DNA from: WHSW01 sp963842795
GTDB taxonomy: Bacteria; Actinomycetota; Thermoleophilia; Solirubrobacterales; 70-9
Length of the DNA: 64,000 nt
Assembly: GCA_963842795.1 (NCBI GenBank)
Contig: CAWJHV010000038.1
Span: 264,567 to 328,566, forward strand
Reading direction: 5' to 3'
Part shown: one piece after another, positions 24,889 to 33,458 of the stretch
Layout: each line of letters starts with the position of its first letter
Numbering within the stretch: the first letter of the stretch is position 1
Program-made: the position numbers and the translations under genes
Notes under the pieces: generated by a model
Told to the model about the DNA's origin: nothing
The model's input: only the letters and a program-made list of their open reading frames with translations
Databases searched by the model: none

Positions 24889-26619
24889 GTGTCAGTTTCA
24901 ATCCGCAAGCTCACGCAACGCCGCTTCAGGGCCGACGCGAAGGCCACGCTCGCCGTGGCAGCGGTGGTCGGGCTGCTCGCCGCACCGAGCTCCGAGGCCG
25001 CAGGCTCCGACGAGGCGCGCGGCGGCGAGCCCGTGAATCGCTGGACGCGAACGCTCGCAGTCGACGTGTCCGCCCACGAGCTCGGCCTCCCTGCCGGCGC
25101 TCCGCCGCAGCGCCTCGCCCGCTCCGCGCTTCGCAGCGCTGCCGGCCGGCTCGGCCTGAGCGGCTCGATCTCGAGCCTGCGCCTCGACAGGCGGCAGCGC
25201 ACGCCCGCCGCCGATGGCGGGCGGCCCCTGGAGCAGCTTCGGTTCCAGCAGACCGCCGGCGCCCTGCGCGTGGTCTGGAGCCAGATCGACGTCACCGTCG
25301 TCGCCAGAAGGGTGAGCTCGATCAGCGCCACCGTGGTCCCGGTGAGGAGTGGCAAGCCGGCGGGCGAGCGCCGGGTTTCCCGCAAGCAAGCGCTCGGCAT
25401 CGCCCTGCGCGCGGTCCCGGGAGCCGAGGAGGCGCTGCGCCCGCTGCCCGCCGCCTACGCCGGGAGCCCGACCACCGAGCGTAGGGTCGATGGCGAGCGC
25501 CCGCGGCGTGTCTGGGTGGTCGAGGTCCAGCCTCCGGCGGCCGGCGAGGAAGCCCCGGCGGGACTCTGCATCGCCGTCGACGCCGGGAGCGGCAAGGTGA
25601 TCGGTCGCTGGCCTGGAATGGCCGATCGCCCCGACCGCGGGCCCAACGCCCGTGGCACGGACATCGGCCCTCCACCGAGCGTGGCCGCGCGCGACGCTCG
25701 CGACAACGCGGCCTACATGCTGATGACGCGCGACGGAACGGGCCAGGTGGATCCGGAGCCGGGGCCGCTTGCGCCGTACGCGGTGTTCGTCACCCCCGAC
25801 GATCCTCGGACCAGCGTCTGGCCGTCATATCTCGCCAGCCGCGTAGCCGGTGTCCAGCCCACCGCCGCCATGGACGCGGTGAGCGCGAACGCGGCGAACG
25901 TGGCGAGGACGATCTGCGTCGTCCGAGGCTGGTGCGGCCGCGAGGGCGGCTTCCAGCCGGATGCGACGGTGGTCCTGCCCTGGCTGGTGATCGGCAATAC
26001 GACGGGCACCTCCCACGCCGAGCGCGACAGTCTCGACGTCGCGCTCGACGAGGACTCGGTCATGCTCGGCAACGGCGATCCGAACGTGCCGGCCAATGAC
26101 ATCGTCGCGCACGAGTTCGGCCACGTGATGGACTGGGTCTACGCGGGCGATCGCTTCGTCGGGGGCTTCAACACCCAGGGATTCGAGGTCGAGGAGGCGC
26201 TTGCCGACATGTTCGCCTACGAGTACGACCGCGCGGACGCGCTGATCGGCGAGGACGCCGGGTCGCCGGCGATCAACATGGCCGATCCCGGAGCGATCGA
26301 GTTCGCCTTCCAGCCCTATCCGGCGCATTACGACGACTACGACTCGACGCCGCCGCTCGGGGACCACCACTTCAACGGCACCATCCTCAGCCACGCCTAC
26401 TACCTGTTCGTGCAGGCGGTCGGCCACGACAAGGCGGGGCGCGTGCTTCACAACGTGCCCTCGTTCCTGAGCCCGCAACCGACGTTCGAGCAGGTGGCTC
26501 GCGGCTTCTACATGAGGGCGCAGGAGATCTACGGCGGGGACGTGGCCGACGCTGCGCGGTCGGCCTTCGAGCAGGTCGGGGTGAAGCCGCTGATCATCTG
26601 CTGCAAGCACTTTCCCTAG
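24889..26619 (+). CDS. Secreted M4-type (thermolysin-like) zinc metallopeptidase
   Basis: This 576-residue protein has a signal peptide (about residues 20-40) and a pro-region with FTP/PepSY-like features to about residue 250. The catalytic domain has HEFGH at 408-412 and the third ligand Glu436 in EEALAD, the M4 'ExxxD' arrangement. The spacing to that Glu (24) is longer than in thermolysin (20), and the helix after it reads FAYEYDRADALIG. GTG 24889 has GGAGG upstream. Exported proteolysis of peptides is inferred. Confidence 0.85.
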   Translation: MSVSIRKLTQRRFRADAKATLAVAAVVGLLAAPSSEAAGSDEARGGEPVNRWTRTLAVDVSAHELGLPAGAPPQRLARSALRSAAGRLGLSGSISSLRLDRRQRTPAADGGRPLEQLRFQQTAGALRVVWSQIDVTVVARRVSSISATVVPVRSGKPAGERRVSRKQALGIALRAVPGAEEALRPLPAAYAGSPTTERRVDGERPRRVWVVEVQPPAAGEEAPAGLCIAVDAGSGKVIGRWPGMADRPDRGPNARGTDIGPPPSVAARDARDNAAYMLMTRDGTGQVDPEPGPLAPYAVFVTPDDPRTSVWPSYLASRVAGVQPTAAMDAVSANAANVARTICVVRGWCGREGGFQPDATVVLPWLVIGNTTGTSHAERDSLDVALDEDSVMLGNGDPNVPANDIVAHEFGHVMDWVYAGDRFVGGFNTQGFEVEEALADMFAYEYDRADALIGEDAGSPAINMADPGAIEFAFQPYPAHYDDYDSTPPLGDHHFNGTILSHAYYLFVQAVGHDKAGRVLHNVPSFLSPQPTFEQVARGFYMRAQEIYGGDVADAARSAFEQVGVKPLIICCKHFP

Positions 26620-27880
26620 GCCCGGCGGCCTGGCCTTGCGAAGCCTCGCGCCAACCGAGCGACCGGGCGAGGCGGTCCGGGGCGAACACGCGCGGCGTCA
26701 GGCGGGGGTCGAGGAGCCGAAGGACCGTGCCGCGGCGGGTCGCGAACTCCTCCAACGCCGCCCCGACGACGGAGTCCCTGGCCGCCGCCCGAAAGGCGAT
26801 TCGCTCGTTGCGCCGCATCGGTCGTCCGGTCGAGTAGTCGACGATCTGCATGTGGTGGGGACCGAAGCGCCGCCGGATGGCCCGGCGGTACCGCTCGAGC
26901 GCGGCGTCGAGGTCGCCGTCGCCGAGCAGCGCCGAACGGGTCTCGGCCACGAGCCACTCGGAGCTTTGGAACGCCCAGCCGCAGCCGACGCCGAAGAGGG
27001 GATCGGTCGCGACGGCGGCATCGCCGACGAACGCGATCCCCGGGCGGGCCGCGGGGCGCATCTTGTTCGGCATCTCGAGCTTGCCGATCAGCTTCGAAGC
27101 GCGTTCGGCGCCGGCCATCGGAGGGCCATCCGGAAGCCCGCCCACCATGCGGTTGTACGCCGCCTCTGGATCGGCGCGGAACTCGGGCAGCCGCGCCGCA
27201 TGGCAGACAGCGGCGACAACGGTGAGATCGTCCTCGTTGGGAAACACGGCGGCGCCGTCGGGATCGAGCAGCCAGATCCGCGCCTCGTCCCGGGGCGAGT
27301 CCACACCGCGCCAGTAGGCGAAGTACGCGAAGCGGTTGTGCGGGCGCACCCTGGCCGGTACCCGGGCCAATCGAGCGAGCGTGGACTCGCGGCCATCGGC
27401 CGCCACGGTCAGCTTCGCCCGCAGGGTGCGGCGCCTGCGGTCGCGGCTCTCGATCTCGACCCCCTCGACCCGGTCGCGATCCCCGAGCAGGCGCACAACG
27501 GTCCGGCCAGGGAGGTATTCGATACCCGGCGTGTCCGTTGCGAGCGTCCGAACGATCGGATCGAGACTTCGGCGAGTGATTCCGTAGCCCGGAGGCGCGT
27601 CGGCCGGGAAGCGCAGCCAACCTCCGTACGGTGTCCAGGCCGCCGCCCTGCTCCGCACGGCGCCCGCTCGCGCCAGCAACGGCGCCAGCCCCAGCCGCTC
27701 GATCGCCGGCACGGCGCTCGACTGGATCTGATGCGTGCAGGTGACCTTGTAGGCAGCGGGATCGCCCCGCCGCTCGACCAGCGCCACCCGGGCCCCCGCC
27801 CGGGCGAACAATCGCGCGGCGGTGCAGCCGGCGATGCTCGCGCCGGCAATCACGACGTCGAACGCGGGCCGGGCGGGCAC
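26594..27880 (-). CDS. FAD-dependent monooxygenase/geranylgeranyl-reductase-like protein
   Basis: This 428-residue flavoprotein has an N-terminal Rossmann motif VVIAGASIAGCTAARLFARA, the middle signature VAADGRESTLARLARV and the DG motif FVGDAAVATDPLFGVGCGWA, as in the PHBH/halogenase-like family. Its 3' end overlaps the convergent protease gene by 26 bp. The GTG start follows TAAGCT by 6 nt. Together with the divergent flavoprotein at 27981 it may form an oxidation unit, but the substrate is unknown. Confidence 0.85.
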   Translation of the reverse strand: MPARPAFDVVIAGASIAGCTAARLFARAGARVALVERRGDPAAYKVTCTHQIQSSAVPAIERLGLAPLLARAGAVRSRAAAWTPYGGWLRFPADAPPGYGITRRSLDPIVRTLATDTPGIEYLPGRTVVRLLGDRDRVEGVEIESRDRRRRTLRAKLTVAADGRESTLARLARVPARVRPHNRFAYFAYWRGVDSPRDEARIWLLDPDGAAVFPNEDDLTVVAAVCHAARLPEFRADPEAAYNRMVGGLPDGPPMAGAERASKLIGKLEMPNKMRPAARPGIAFVGDAAVATDPLFGVGCGWAFQSSEWLVAETRSALLGDGDLDAALERYRRAIRRRFGPHHMQIVDYSTGRPMRRNERIAFRAAARDSVVGAALEEFATRRGTVLRLLDPRLTPRVFAPDRLARSLGWREASQGQAAGPRESACSR

Positions 27881-27980
27881 GGGTCGAGCTTACGCGGCGA
27901 CGAGCGGGAGCTGCGCAGCTGCCCGGCGCGATTGATCGAATCGCCCGGGCGCATCCGTCCGAGGATGGGAGACTGAGCCG

Positions 27981-29072
27981 ATGCGTGAGCGCTACGACGT
28001 GATCGTCGTCGGAGCGCGCGTCGGGGGCTCGGCGCTGACCGCGCTGCTCGGTGACGCGGGCGTCTCGGTGCTGCTCGTGGACCGTGCGCGGTTTCCGAGC
28101 ACGACGCCCTCCACGCACTTCTTCCGCGGAGCGGGAATGGTCGGCGTGCTCGAGGGTCTCGGCGTGCTCGAGGATGTCCTCGCCCTCGGCTGCCCGCCGC
28201 TGACGCGCGAGTTCAACTACGCCGACGGCGGGACGGAGGCCTCTGAGGATCCGCCCCAGGACCCGGGCACGCTCGGCTACTGCCTCTCGGTGCGCCGGGA
28301 GCCGCTCGACTCGCTCCTTCTGAAGCGCGCCTGCGGGGCCCAGAGCGTCGACTTCGCCGAGCGGTCGAACGTCGCCGACCTGCTTTGGGACGACGGCCGC
28401 GTCGTCGGCGTGCAGCTCGCCGACGGCCGCTTGGCGCACGCCGAGATCGTCGTCGGCGCCGATGGCCGCCACTCGCTCGTGGCCAGCAAGGTCGCGCCCC
28501 CGGTCGAGCACGAGACGCCGCCGTACCGAGCGCTCTACTACCGCTACGTGACGGGCTTCCTCGGACCTGACGGCGCGCCGCCCGACGCAGCCGAGTTCTC
28601 GCTGCTCGAAGACGAGATCGCGTACATCTTTCCGAGCGATTCGGGACTCACGTGCGTTGCGGTCTCGGTGAACCTCGAGACGTTCGGCTGGCTCCGGGAG
28701 GATTTCGAGCCTCGGTATGCCGAGCGGATCGCCGGACACCGAGGCCTTGCCCCGCGAGTGGCCGCGGCCGAGGTCAACGGCTCGCTCTCGGGTTGCGGGC
28801 CGGGGCGCAGTTACGTGCGGGTGCCGTGGGGCCCGGGCTGGGCGCTGGTCGGCGACGCCGGCATGCACCAGGATCCATGGAGCGGCCAGGGTATGGACAT
28901 GGCCGGTGTGCACGCGACCTTCCTCGCCGAGGCGATCCTCGACTGGCTCCGAGGATCCGCCGACGAGCGGGCGGCGTTTGCCCGGTACCACGAGCGCCGC
29001 AACGCCCACGGGCTCGCCGGCTACCACGACACCGTCCTCTGCGCCGCCGATCTTCGCCGACTCGCAGGTTGA
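27981..29072 (+). CDS. FAD-dependent monooxygenase-like protein
   Basis: This 363-residue flavoprotein has VIVVGARVGGSALTALLGDA at the N-terminus, then the DG motif VVGADGRHSLVASKVAP and the GD motif WALVGDAGMHQDPWSGQGMD. It belongs to the same broad family as the divergent gene but is clearly a different subgroup (shorter, without the C-terminal extension). The ATG follows GAGACT by 6 nt. A SnoaL-like gene starts 17 bp after it. Confidence 0.85.
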   Translation: MRERYDVIVVGARVGGSALTALLGDAGVSVLLVDRARFPSTTPSTHFFRGAGMVGVLEGLGVLEDVLALGCPPLTREFNYADGGTEASEDPPQDPGTLGYCLSVRREPLDSLLLKRACGAQSVDFAERSNVADLLWDDGRVVGVQLADGRLAHAEIVVGADGRHSLVASKVAPPVEHETPPYRALYYRYVTGFLGPDGAPPDAAEFSLLEDEIAYIFPSDSGLTCVAVSVNLETFGWLREDFEPRYAERIAGHRGLAPRVAAAEVNGSLSGCGPGRSYVRVPWGPGWALVGDAGMHQDPWSGQGMDMAGVHATFLAEAILDWLRGSADERAAFARYHERRNAHGLAGYHDTVLCAADLRRLAG

Positions 29073-29089
29073 GCCGAACGGCCGAATCC

Positions 29090-29491
29090 ATGTCGCAGCC
29101 CAACGTCGAAGCATTGCGCCCGATCTACGAGCAATGGGCGCGCGGGAACTGGCGGCCCCGCTTCGACGTCTGCGCGCCCGACATGGAGTGGGGATGGTCG
29201 GAGGAGTTCCCCGGCCTCGAGGGCGTCGGCCTCGACCCGTTCGAGCGCAGCGAGCGCCTACGACAGTGGCTCAGCGAATGGGAGGACTGGCGGTGTGAGG
29301 CCGAGGAGTTCGTGGCCGAGGGCGATCGGGTGGTGGTCCTGACGCGCTACCGCGGGCGTGGGCGCGGTAGCGGCGCGAGCGTCGACACGACCGGCGCGCA
29401 CGTCTGGACCTTTCGGGACGGCAAGGTCGTCCGGCTCGAGATCTTCTCCAGCCGCGATCGAGCCCTGGGGGAATTCATCGACCGCCGTTAG
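29090..29491 (+). CDS. SnoaL/NTF2-like family protein
   Basis: This 133-residue paralogue opens MSQPNVEALRPIYEQWARGN and ends VVRLEIFSSRDRALGEFIDR. It lies 17 bp after the FAD monooxygenase-like gene and is probably in the same transcript, which suggests a role on the same substrate or product. No catalytic set can be assigned. It starts at ATG 29090, the family start; the longer frame before it is the shadow of the preceding gene. Confidence 0.85.
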   Translation: MSQPNVEALRPIYEQWARGNWRPRFDVCAPDMEWGWSEEFPGLEGVGLDPFERSERLRQWLSEWEDWRCEAEEFVAEGDRVVVLTRYRGRGRGSGASVDTTGAHVWTFRDGKVVRLEIFSSRDRALGEFIDRR

Positions 29492-29500
29492 AGTCGTCTC

Positions 29501-29743
29501 ATGACGGAAGCTGAAGCTCGCGAGCTCTGCGGGCGTCTGGCCGAGGAGCACCCGGACCGCGAGAGCCACACCTGGCGACCGCGGCAGGAGGCCGACGGCG
29601 CATGGTCGGTGGTCAAGATCTCGCTTCCCTCCGCCGGCCCTCGAACCCCGGAGACGCGGGCCGAGGAGCGGCCGGCGACCGCCGATGATCCGCGCACCTC
29701 GGCGATGCAGAACCTCGGTCCCAACGTCGGGCCGGGTATCTAG
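29501..29743 (+). CDS. Small hypothetical protein conserved in Thermoleophilia-like genomes
   Basis: This 80-residue soluble protein reads MTEAEARELCGRLAEEHPDR then SHTWRPRQEADGAWSVVKIS and ends in a Pro/Glu-rich tail. It looks like a compact N-terminal alpha-beta piece with a disordered C-terminus. The ATG follows TAGAGT by 6 nt (leaderless type), which supports it as a real gene. I recall the opening pattern from unnamed proteins, but have no function. Confidence 0.65.
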   Translation: MTEAEARELCGRLAEEHPDRESHTWRPRQEADGAWSVVKISLPSAGPRTPETRAEERPATADDPRTSAMQNLGPNVGPGI

Positions 29744-29851
29744 CGCTGCGCGAGCCGCTGCTGAAGCCGCAGGCTGGATGCGCCAACGAACGCTGGTCGG
29801 AAGCACGCCCGTTCAAGCCGACTGAGCGGCCGACCGACTGAAGATCGTGGA

Positions 29852-30304
29852 ATGCCGATCAGGATCGATCAACTGCCCGAGCCACCGCCGCCTGCCGCTC
29901 AGGCGCCGAGCTCGCGCGCGCCCTCACCCTGGCCCGCGCTGCGCCTGGTCGGGTCGGCCGATGGGGCGGCTCCCTGGTCGTGGTTCGTCCCCTTCCTCGC
30001 CGTCTGGGCGATAGCCGGATGGCTGGTGACGGCCGACGATCATCTGCCGCGGGCGACATGGGTCCTGCTCGGCGGCCTGCTCCTCTTCTGGGCGTTGCTC
30101 CCGAAGACGAGCGTGCGGCGCCCGATTCCCGGCTGGACCGTCCTGCCGCTGATCGCGCTCTTCGTCGGCCTCTTCTGGCTCTTCGCGCTGGTCAGCCAGG
30201 GCGACGAGAGGCTCGTTCCGATCGGCTACGGCGTCTGCTTCGTGCTCTGGCTCCAGCTCGGCCTCTGGATGCGCGACCTCGGAGGACGCCAGGGCCGCTC
30301 CTAG
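29852..30304 (+). CDS. Hypothetical four-helix membrane protein
   Basis: This 150-residue protein has a Pro/Ala-rich cytoplasmic start, then about four hydrophobic segments (WFVPFLAVWAIAGWLV, WVLLGGLLLFWALLP, VLPLIALFVGLFWLFALV, YGVCFVLWLQLGLWM). No enzymatic motif is visible. The start codon context is weak. It may be an independent gene between the small protein at 29501 and the convergent lipoprotein. Confidence 0.6.
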   Translation: MPIRIDQLPEPPPPAAQAPSSRAPSPWPALRLVGSADGAAPWSWFVPFLAVWAIAGWLVTADDHLPRATWVLLGGLLLFWALLPKTSVRRPIPGWTVLPLIALFVGLFWLFALVSQGDERLVPIGYGVCFVLWLQLGLWMRDLGGRQGRS

Positions 30305-30319
30305 CGGCGTCCGCCGGGG

Positions 30320-30790
30320 CTAGGGCTCGGGCTGCGGCGGTCCGGGGGGCGAGATCTGCACGACGACGCTCCGCGCCAGCGTCGCCCGGTCGTCGGTGAT
30401 CTCGTTACGGGCGCCCAGGCCCATCGCGGCCCTCCGCATCGCGTCCGGCCTTCCGAAGCGGATGAAGTCGTCGACGCCCTCGCGGTCCGCCACCCATGCC
30501 GCTGCTTCGTGGTCGTCGCGGTGGACGCTCCATCCCTCCTCGACGACGTGAGCGCGCTCCTCGTCGAGCAACTCCGCGCCGTCGACGCCGGACTTGGTGA
30601 TCACCTGGAAGAGAACTGTGGCGTCCAGGATCCCGTTCGGCTCTTCGAGGGTCTGAACGACCTCCGCGCCGTCGACGAGCGGCAGCTCGTCCCCGGTCGC
30701 GGTCTTCGGGTCGCCTCCGCAACCCGCGAAGGCGAGCACGATCAGGGGCCAGAGAGCTCGCCGAGCCATCGCCTGCGCCTCGTCCGGCAT
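30320..30790 (-). CDS. Putative lipoprotein
   Basis: This 156-residue protein has a lipobox near residue 24 (VLAFAGC), then a soluble domain (LPLVDGAEVVQTLEEPNGIL, then ITKSGVDGAELLDEERAHVV) that resembles exported hypothetical proteins. ATG 30790 is chosen because GATACT lies 7 nt before it. ATG 30769 would also give the same lipobox. It is divergent from a methyltransferase gene with a 39 bp gap. Confidence 0.65.
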   Translation of the reverse strand: MPDEAQAMARRALWPLIVLAFAGCGGDPKTATGDELPLVDGAEVVQTLEEPNGILDATVLFQVITKSGVDGAELLDEERAHVVEEGWSVHRDDHEAAAWVADREGVDDFIRFGRPDAMRRAAMGLGARNEITDDRATLARSVVVQISPPGPPQPEP

Positions 30791-30829
30791 CCGCCCCAGT
30801 ATCGCGGGTGACCTGCGTACAGTCGGCGC

Positions 30830-31456
30830 GTGGAGGACGAGCTCGCCAGCCGGTCGATCGAGCTGCCCGGAGGTCCCGTGCACCTGCTGCAGCCGGAGGA
30901 GGCCGCGGAGCTGCCCGACGACGGTCCGGTCGAGTGGGCCCCGGTGGCGCCGTACTGGGCCGTGCTCTGGCGCAGCGGCGTGGCGCTGGCCGGCGAGCTC
31001 GGCGGCGCGAGCGTTCGCGGCAAGCGCGTGGTCGAGCTCGGCTGCGGGCTCGGTGTGCCGAGCATCGCCGCCGCGCGCGAGGGCGCCGCGGTGCTGGCCA
31101 CCGACGCCTGCCCCGACGCGCTCGCGCTGCTCGCGCGCAACGCGGAGGCGAACCGGGTCGGCCTCGAGACCGCCGCGGTGGACTGGGTCGAGCCCGAGGG
31201 GCTCGTCGGGCTCGGGCCCTTCGATTTGGTGCTCGCTGCCGACGTCCTGTACGAGCGGCCGAGCGTCGCCCGGCTGCTGGCGCTGCTGCCCCGCCTCGCG
31301 CCCGAGGCATGGGTCGCCGATCCCGGCCGTCCCGCGGCCGCCGCCTTCCTCGAACGGGCGGAGCCCGCGTGGGCGATCGATACTCGCGCCCGGGGCGTGG
31401 TCTCGATCCACCGGATGAAGCTTCGCTCCAACGGTTCCGACCCGGGTTCGTACTAA
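30830..31456 (+). CDS. Class I SAM-dependent methyltransferase (Methyltransf_16/NNMT-like)
   Basis: This 208-residue protein has the SAM-binding VVELGCGLGVPSIAAARE, the acidic loop ATDACPDALALLARNAEAN and the post-motif DLVLAADVLYERPSVARLLA. This matches the lysine/nicotinamide-type methyltransferase group. Its substrate is unknown. GTG 30830 follows TACAGT by 6 nt. A membrane protein gene begins 11 bp after it and may be cotranscribed. Confidence 0.82.
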   Translation: MEDELASRSIELPGGPVHLLQPEEAAELPDDGPVEWAPVAPYWAVLWRSGVALAGELGGASVRGKRVVELGCGLGVPSIAAAREGAAVLATDACPDALALLARNAEANRVGLETAAVDWVEPEGLVGLGPFDLVLAADVLYERPSVARLLALLPRLAPEAWVADPGRPAAAAFLERAEPAWAIDTRARGVVSIHRMKLRSNGSDPGSY

Positions 31457-31467
31457 CGTTCCCGACG

Positions 31468-32199
31468 ATGGAAGCCTCGGCAGCCACGCCACCCGGACGG
31501 CCGATCACCACCGGGGGCGTGATCAGCGAGGCGCTCGACCTCTACGGGCGGCACGCCGGGACGCTGATCGGGGGCGCGCTCGCCGTCTACGTGGTCACGG
31601 GGATCGTGCAGGGCCTCTGCGGCGACAGCGGCAGCGTCTTTCTCGGCATCCTCGGCTCGCTCCTCAACCTGATCGCGTGGGCGTTCTTCACGGGGTTCGT
31701 GGTCAACCTGGTCGCCGACGTCCGCGACGGCAAGCGCGACTTCACCGTCGGCCAGCTGTTCGGGTCCGCCTCGGGCGCGGTCCTGCCCCTGATCGGGAAC
31801 GGGATCCTGTTCGCGATCGGGGTTTCGATCGGGCTCGTGCTGCTGGTCATCCCCGGTCTCTTCCTGCTGACGATCTGGGCGGTCGCGCCGGCCGCGGTCG
31901 TCGCCGAGCGCCGCGGGGCCATCGAGGCGTTCGGTCGCAGTCACGAGCTCGTTCGCGGTCACGGCTGGACCGTGTTCGGAGCGATCATCGTCGCCCTCCT
32001 GATCGCGATCGGGGTCGCCATCCTCGCCGCCGCACTCGGCGCCGCGATCGGCGATCTCACCGGGCGGATCATCTTCGTGATCATCGCCAACGTCCTCACG
32101 GCGCCGTTCGCGGCGCTCATCTCCAGCGTGCTCTTCTTCAGCCTCGGCGGCAGGGCGACCGGGGTCGACCGCGGCGCCGCTGCGGCGCCCGCAGCCTGA
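31468..32199 (+). CDS. Multi-pass membrane protein (glycerophosphodiesterase-membrane-domain-like)
   Basis: This 243-residue protein has about six hydrophobic helices: TLIGGALAVYVVTGIVQGL, VFLGILGSLLNLIAWAFFTG, PLIGNGILFAIGVSIGLVLL, LLTIWAVAPAAVVAER, VFGAIIVALLIAIGVAILAA and IIFVIIANVLTAPFAALISS. The middle loop SHELVRGHGWTVF is typical of small uncharacterised DUF975/GlpQ-membrane-like proteins. ATG 31468 follows TAACGT by 8 nt. It is the last gene before the convergent gap holding palindrome copy 1. Confidence 0.75.
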   Translation: MEASAATPPGRPITTGGVISEALDLYGRHAGTLIGGALAVYVVTGIVQGLCGDSGSVFLGILGSLLNLIAWAFFTGFVVNLVADVRDGKRDFTVGQLFGSASGAVLPLIGNGILFAIGVSIGLVLLVIPGLFLLTIWAVAPAAVVAERRGAIEAFGRSHELVRGHGWTVFGAIIVALLIAIGVAILAAALGAAIGDLTGRIIFVIIANVLTAPFAALISSVLFFSLGGRATGVDRGAAAAPAA

Positions 32200-32318
32200 G
32201 CGCGTCGACCCGACCCGCGGTCCAGCTGCTCGAGATGTTCGCACCGCTCGGGGTCGAGGGACGCTGAGCCACGCCGCGGCGGGGGTGGCTGACGCAGCCC
32301 GGCGGGCCGAGTCGCGTA

Positions 32319-32342
32319 TTGACCCCGCTATACGGGGGAAAG
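32319..32342. repeat. Palindromic intergenic element, degenerate copy 1
   Basis: TTGACCCCGCTATA followed by CGGGGGAAAG matches the core of the two perfect elements at 40520-40542 and 45290-45312. The left flank CCGAGT is shared too, but the right stem is degenerate. It lies in the 214 bp convergent gap between the membrane protein gene and the oxidase remnant. Confidence 0.5.
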
Positions 32343-32413
32343 ATGCGCCTCGAGGCCGACGGCGCCTCGGGTGCCGGACGGTCCGCCGGACGGTCCTCGG
32401 CGCCCCGGGGCCC

Positions 32414-32572
32414 TCAGCCCTCGGGCCGGATGTTGTTGTTGAGGCGGAAGAAGTTGTCCGGGTCGTACTTGGCCTTGATCGCCGCGAGCCGCTCGAGGTT
32501 GCGCCCGAAGGCGCTGTCGACGTTTGCGCTCGTGTCCTCGCCGGCGCGCCCGGTGAAGTTGAGGTAGTGGGC
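32414..32572 (-). pseudogene. 3' remnant of a berberine-bridge-type FAD-linked oxidase
   Basis: Read on the minus strand to the TGA at 32414-32416, these 52 residues run AHYLNFTGRAGEDTSANVDS and end YDPDNFFRLNNNIRPEG. That is the conserved BBE C-terminus of FAD-linked oxidases (normally about 450 residues). There is no start codon or FAD-binding domain: the homology begins directly after the stop of the 118-residue gene at 32574. A deletion that removed nearly the whole oxidase is the simplest explanation. Confidence 0.7.
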
Positions 32573-32573
32573 C

Positions 32574-32930
32574 CTAGTCGAGCGCCGCGATCTCCTCCTG
32601 GTACATGGTCATCACGCCGCCGATCCCCTCGCCCAGCACCGCGTCGACGACCCCGAGGTTCTCGACGATCTGGTCGGCGCGCGTGTTCTGGCGCTGGAAC
32701 TGATCGTCGTTGCTCAGCGCGTCGAGCTGCTCGGTGCTCCCGCGCAGCAGCGCGTAGCCGGCGAGGTCGCCGCCGTGCGGGTTCAGCAGCACGACCTCGA
32801 AGTCCTCGATCTTGCCGTCGCCCTGCAGCCCGCCCCAGTACGCGACGCTCTCATTGAACACCTCGAGCGCGCGCTGCTCACGCCCGCGTACCACCTGTCC
32901 CCATCCGATGAAAATCCCGGCGTCAGCCAT
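32574..32930 (-). CDS. Small hypothetical protein (YCII/EthD-like dimeric alpha-beta barrel style)
   Basis: This 118-residue protein reads MADAGIFIGWGQVVRGREQR, then FEVVLLNPHGGDLAGYALLR and STEQLDALSNDDQFQRQNTR. The pattern suits a ferredoxin-like dimeric barrel; no catalytic residues can be assigned. The ATG has GGAGGAGC upstream. Its TAG lies directly against the oxidase remnant. Confidence 0.7.
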   Translation of the reverse strand: MADAGIFIGWGQVVRGREQRALEVFNESVAYWGGLQGDGKIEDFEVVLLNPHGGDLAGYALLRGSTEQLDALSNDDQFQRQNTRADQIVENLGVVDAVLGEGIGGVMTMYQEEIAALD

Positions 32931-33004
32931 GGGAGCTCCTCCGTTCGCTTGCCGTTCGACCCTAACCGCAGCGAACGCGCTCGGCAAGGCCCGCGCGCGG
33001 GCGC

Positions 33005-33448
33005 TCAGCCCTCGACGAAGCCCTTCAGCTTTCCCGGCATGCTCTCGACCAGCTGCCCGCGCAGCACGCCGACCAGCGGGCCGCGGATCACCATGCCCAG
33101 CATCCGCCCGAGGTCGACCTCCATCCAGTAGGTCGCCCGGGTGCGGTCGTTGCCGAGGTCCTCGAACTCCCAGCTGCCCTTGACGGACTTGAGGTCGCCG
33201 TCCTCCTGCTCCCAGCTGATGGCGAGGGGGTCGTCGTAGCCGAAGCGCAGGGTCGAGCCCAGCCGGCGGACCTTGGCGTCGGTCTCGGTGCGGACCAGGA
33301 TCTGATGGTCGTCGTCGTCGCGCTCCAGGCACTCGGCGAGCTTGATCTCCGGCTGCCACCGCGGCGAGCCCTCGACGTCGGCGGCGACGGCGAACACCTC
33401 CTCGATCGGCGCCGCGATCTCCGCGCTGGCTTTGCCCTCGATCGCCAC
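33005..33448 (-). CDS. SRPBCC family protein (polyketide cyclase/START-like)
   Basis: This 147-residue protein begins MAIEGKASAEIAAPIEEVFA with the AAPIEEVFAVAADVEGSPRW opening typical of SRPBCC. It contains the GSWEFEDLGNDRTRATYWME strand and an amphipathic C-terminal helix. It binds a hydrophobic ligand or acts as a cyclase/dehydratase-like module; specificity is unknown. The GTG start follows TAGGCT by 7 nt (leaderless type). Confidence 0.82.
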   Translation of the reverse strand: MAIEGKASAEIAAPIEEVFAVAADVEGSPRWQPEIKLAECLERDDDDHQILVRTETDAKVRRLGSTLRFGYDDPLAISWEQEDGDLKSVKGSWEFEDLGNDRTRATYWMEVDLGRMLGMVIRGPLVGVLRGQLVESMPGKLKGFVEG

Positions 33449-33458
33449 GACGCCCAGC

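Noticed and set aside
26616..29114. Long minus-strand frame across two flavoprotein genes
   Set aside because: It runs through both divergent flavoproteins, and no part resembles a domain.
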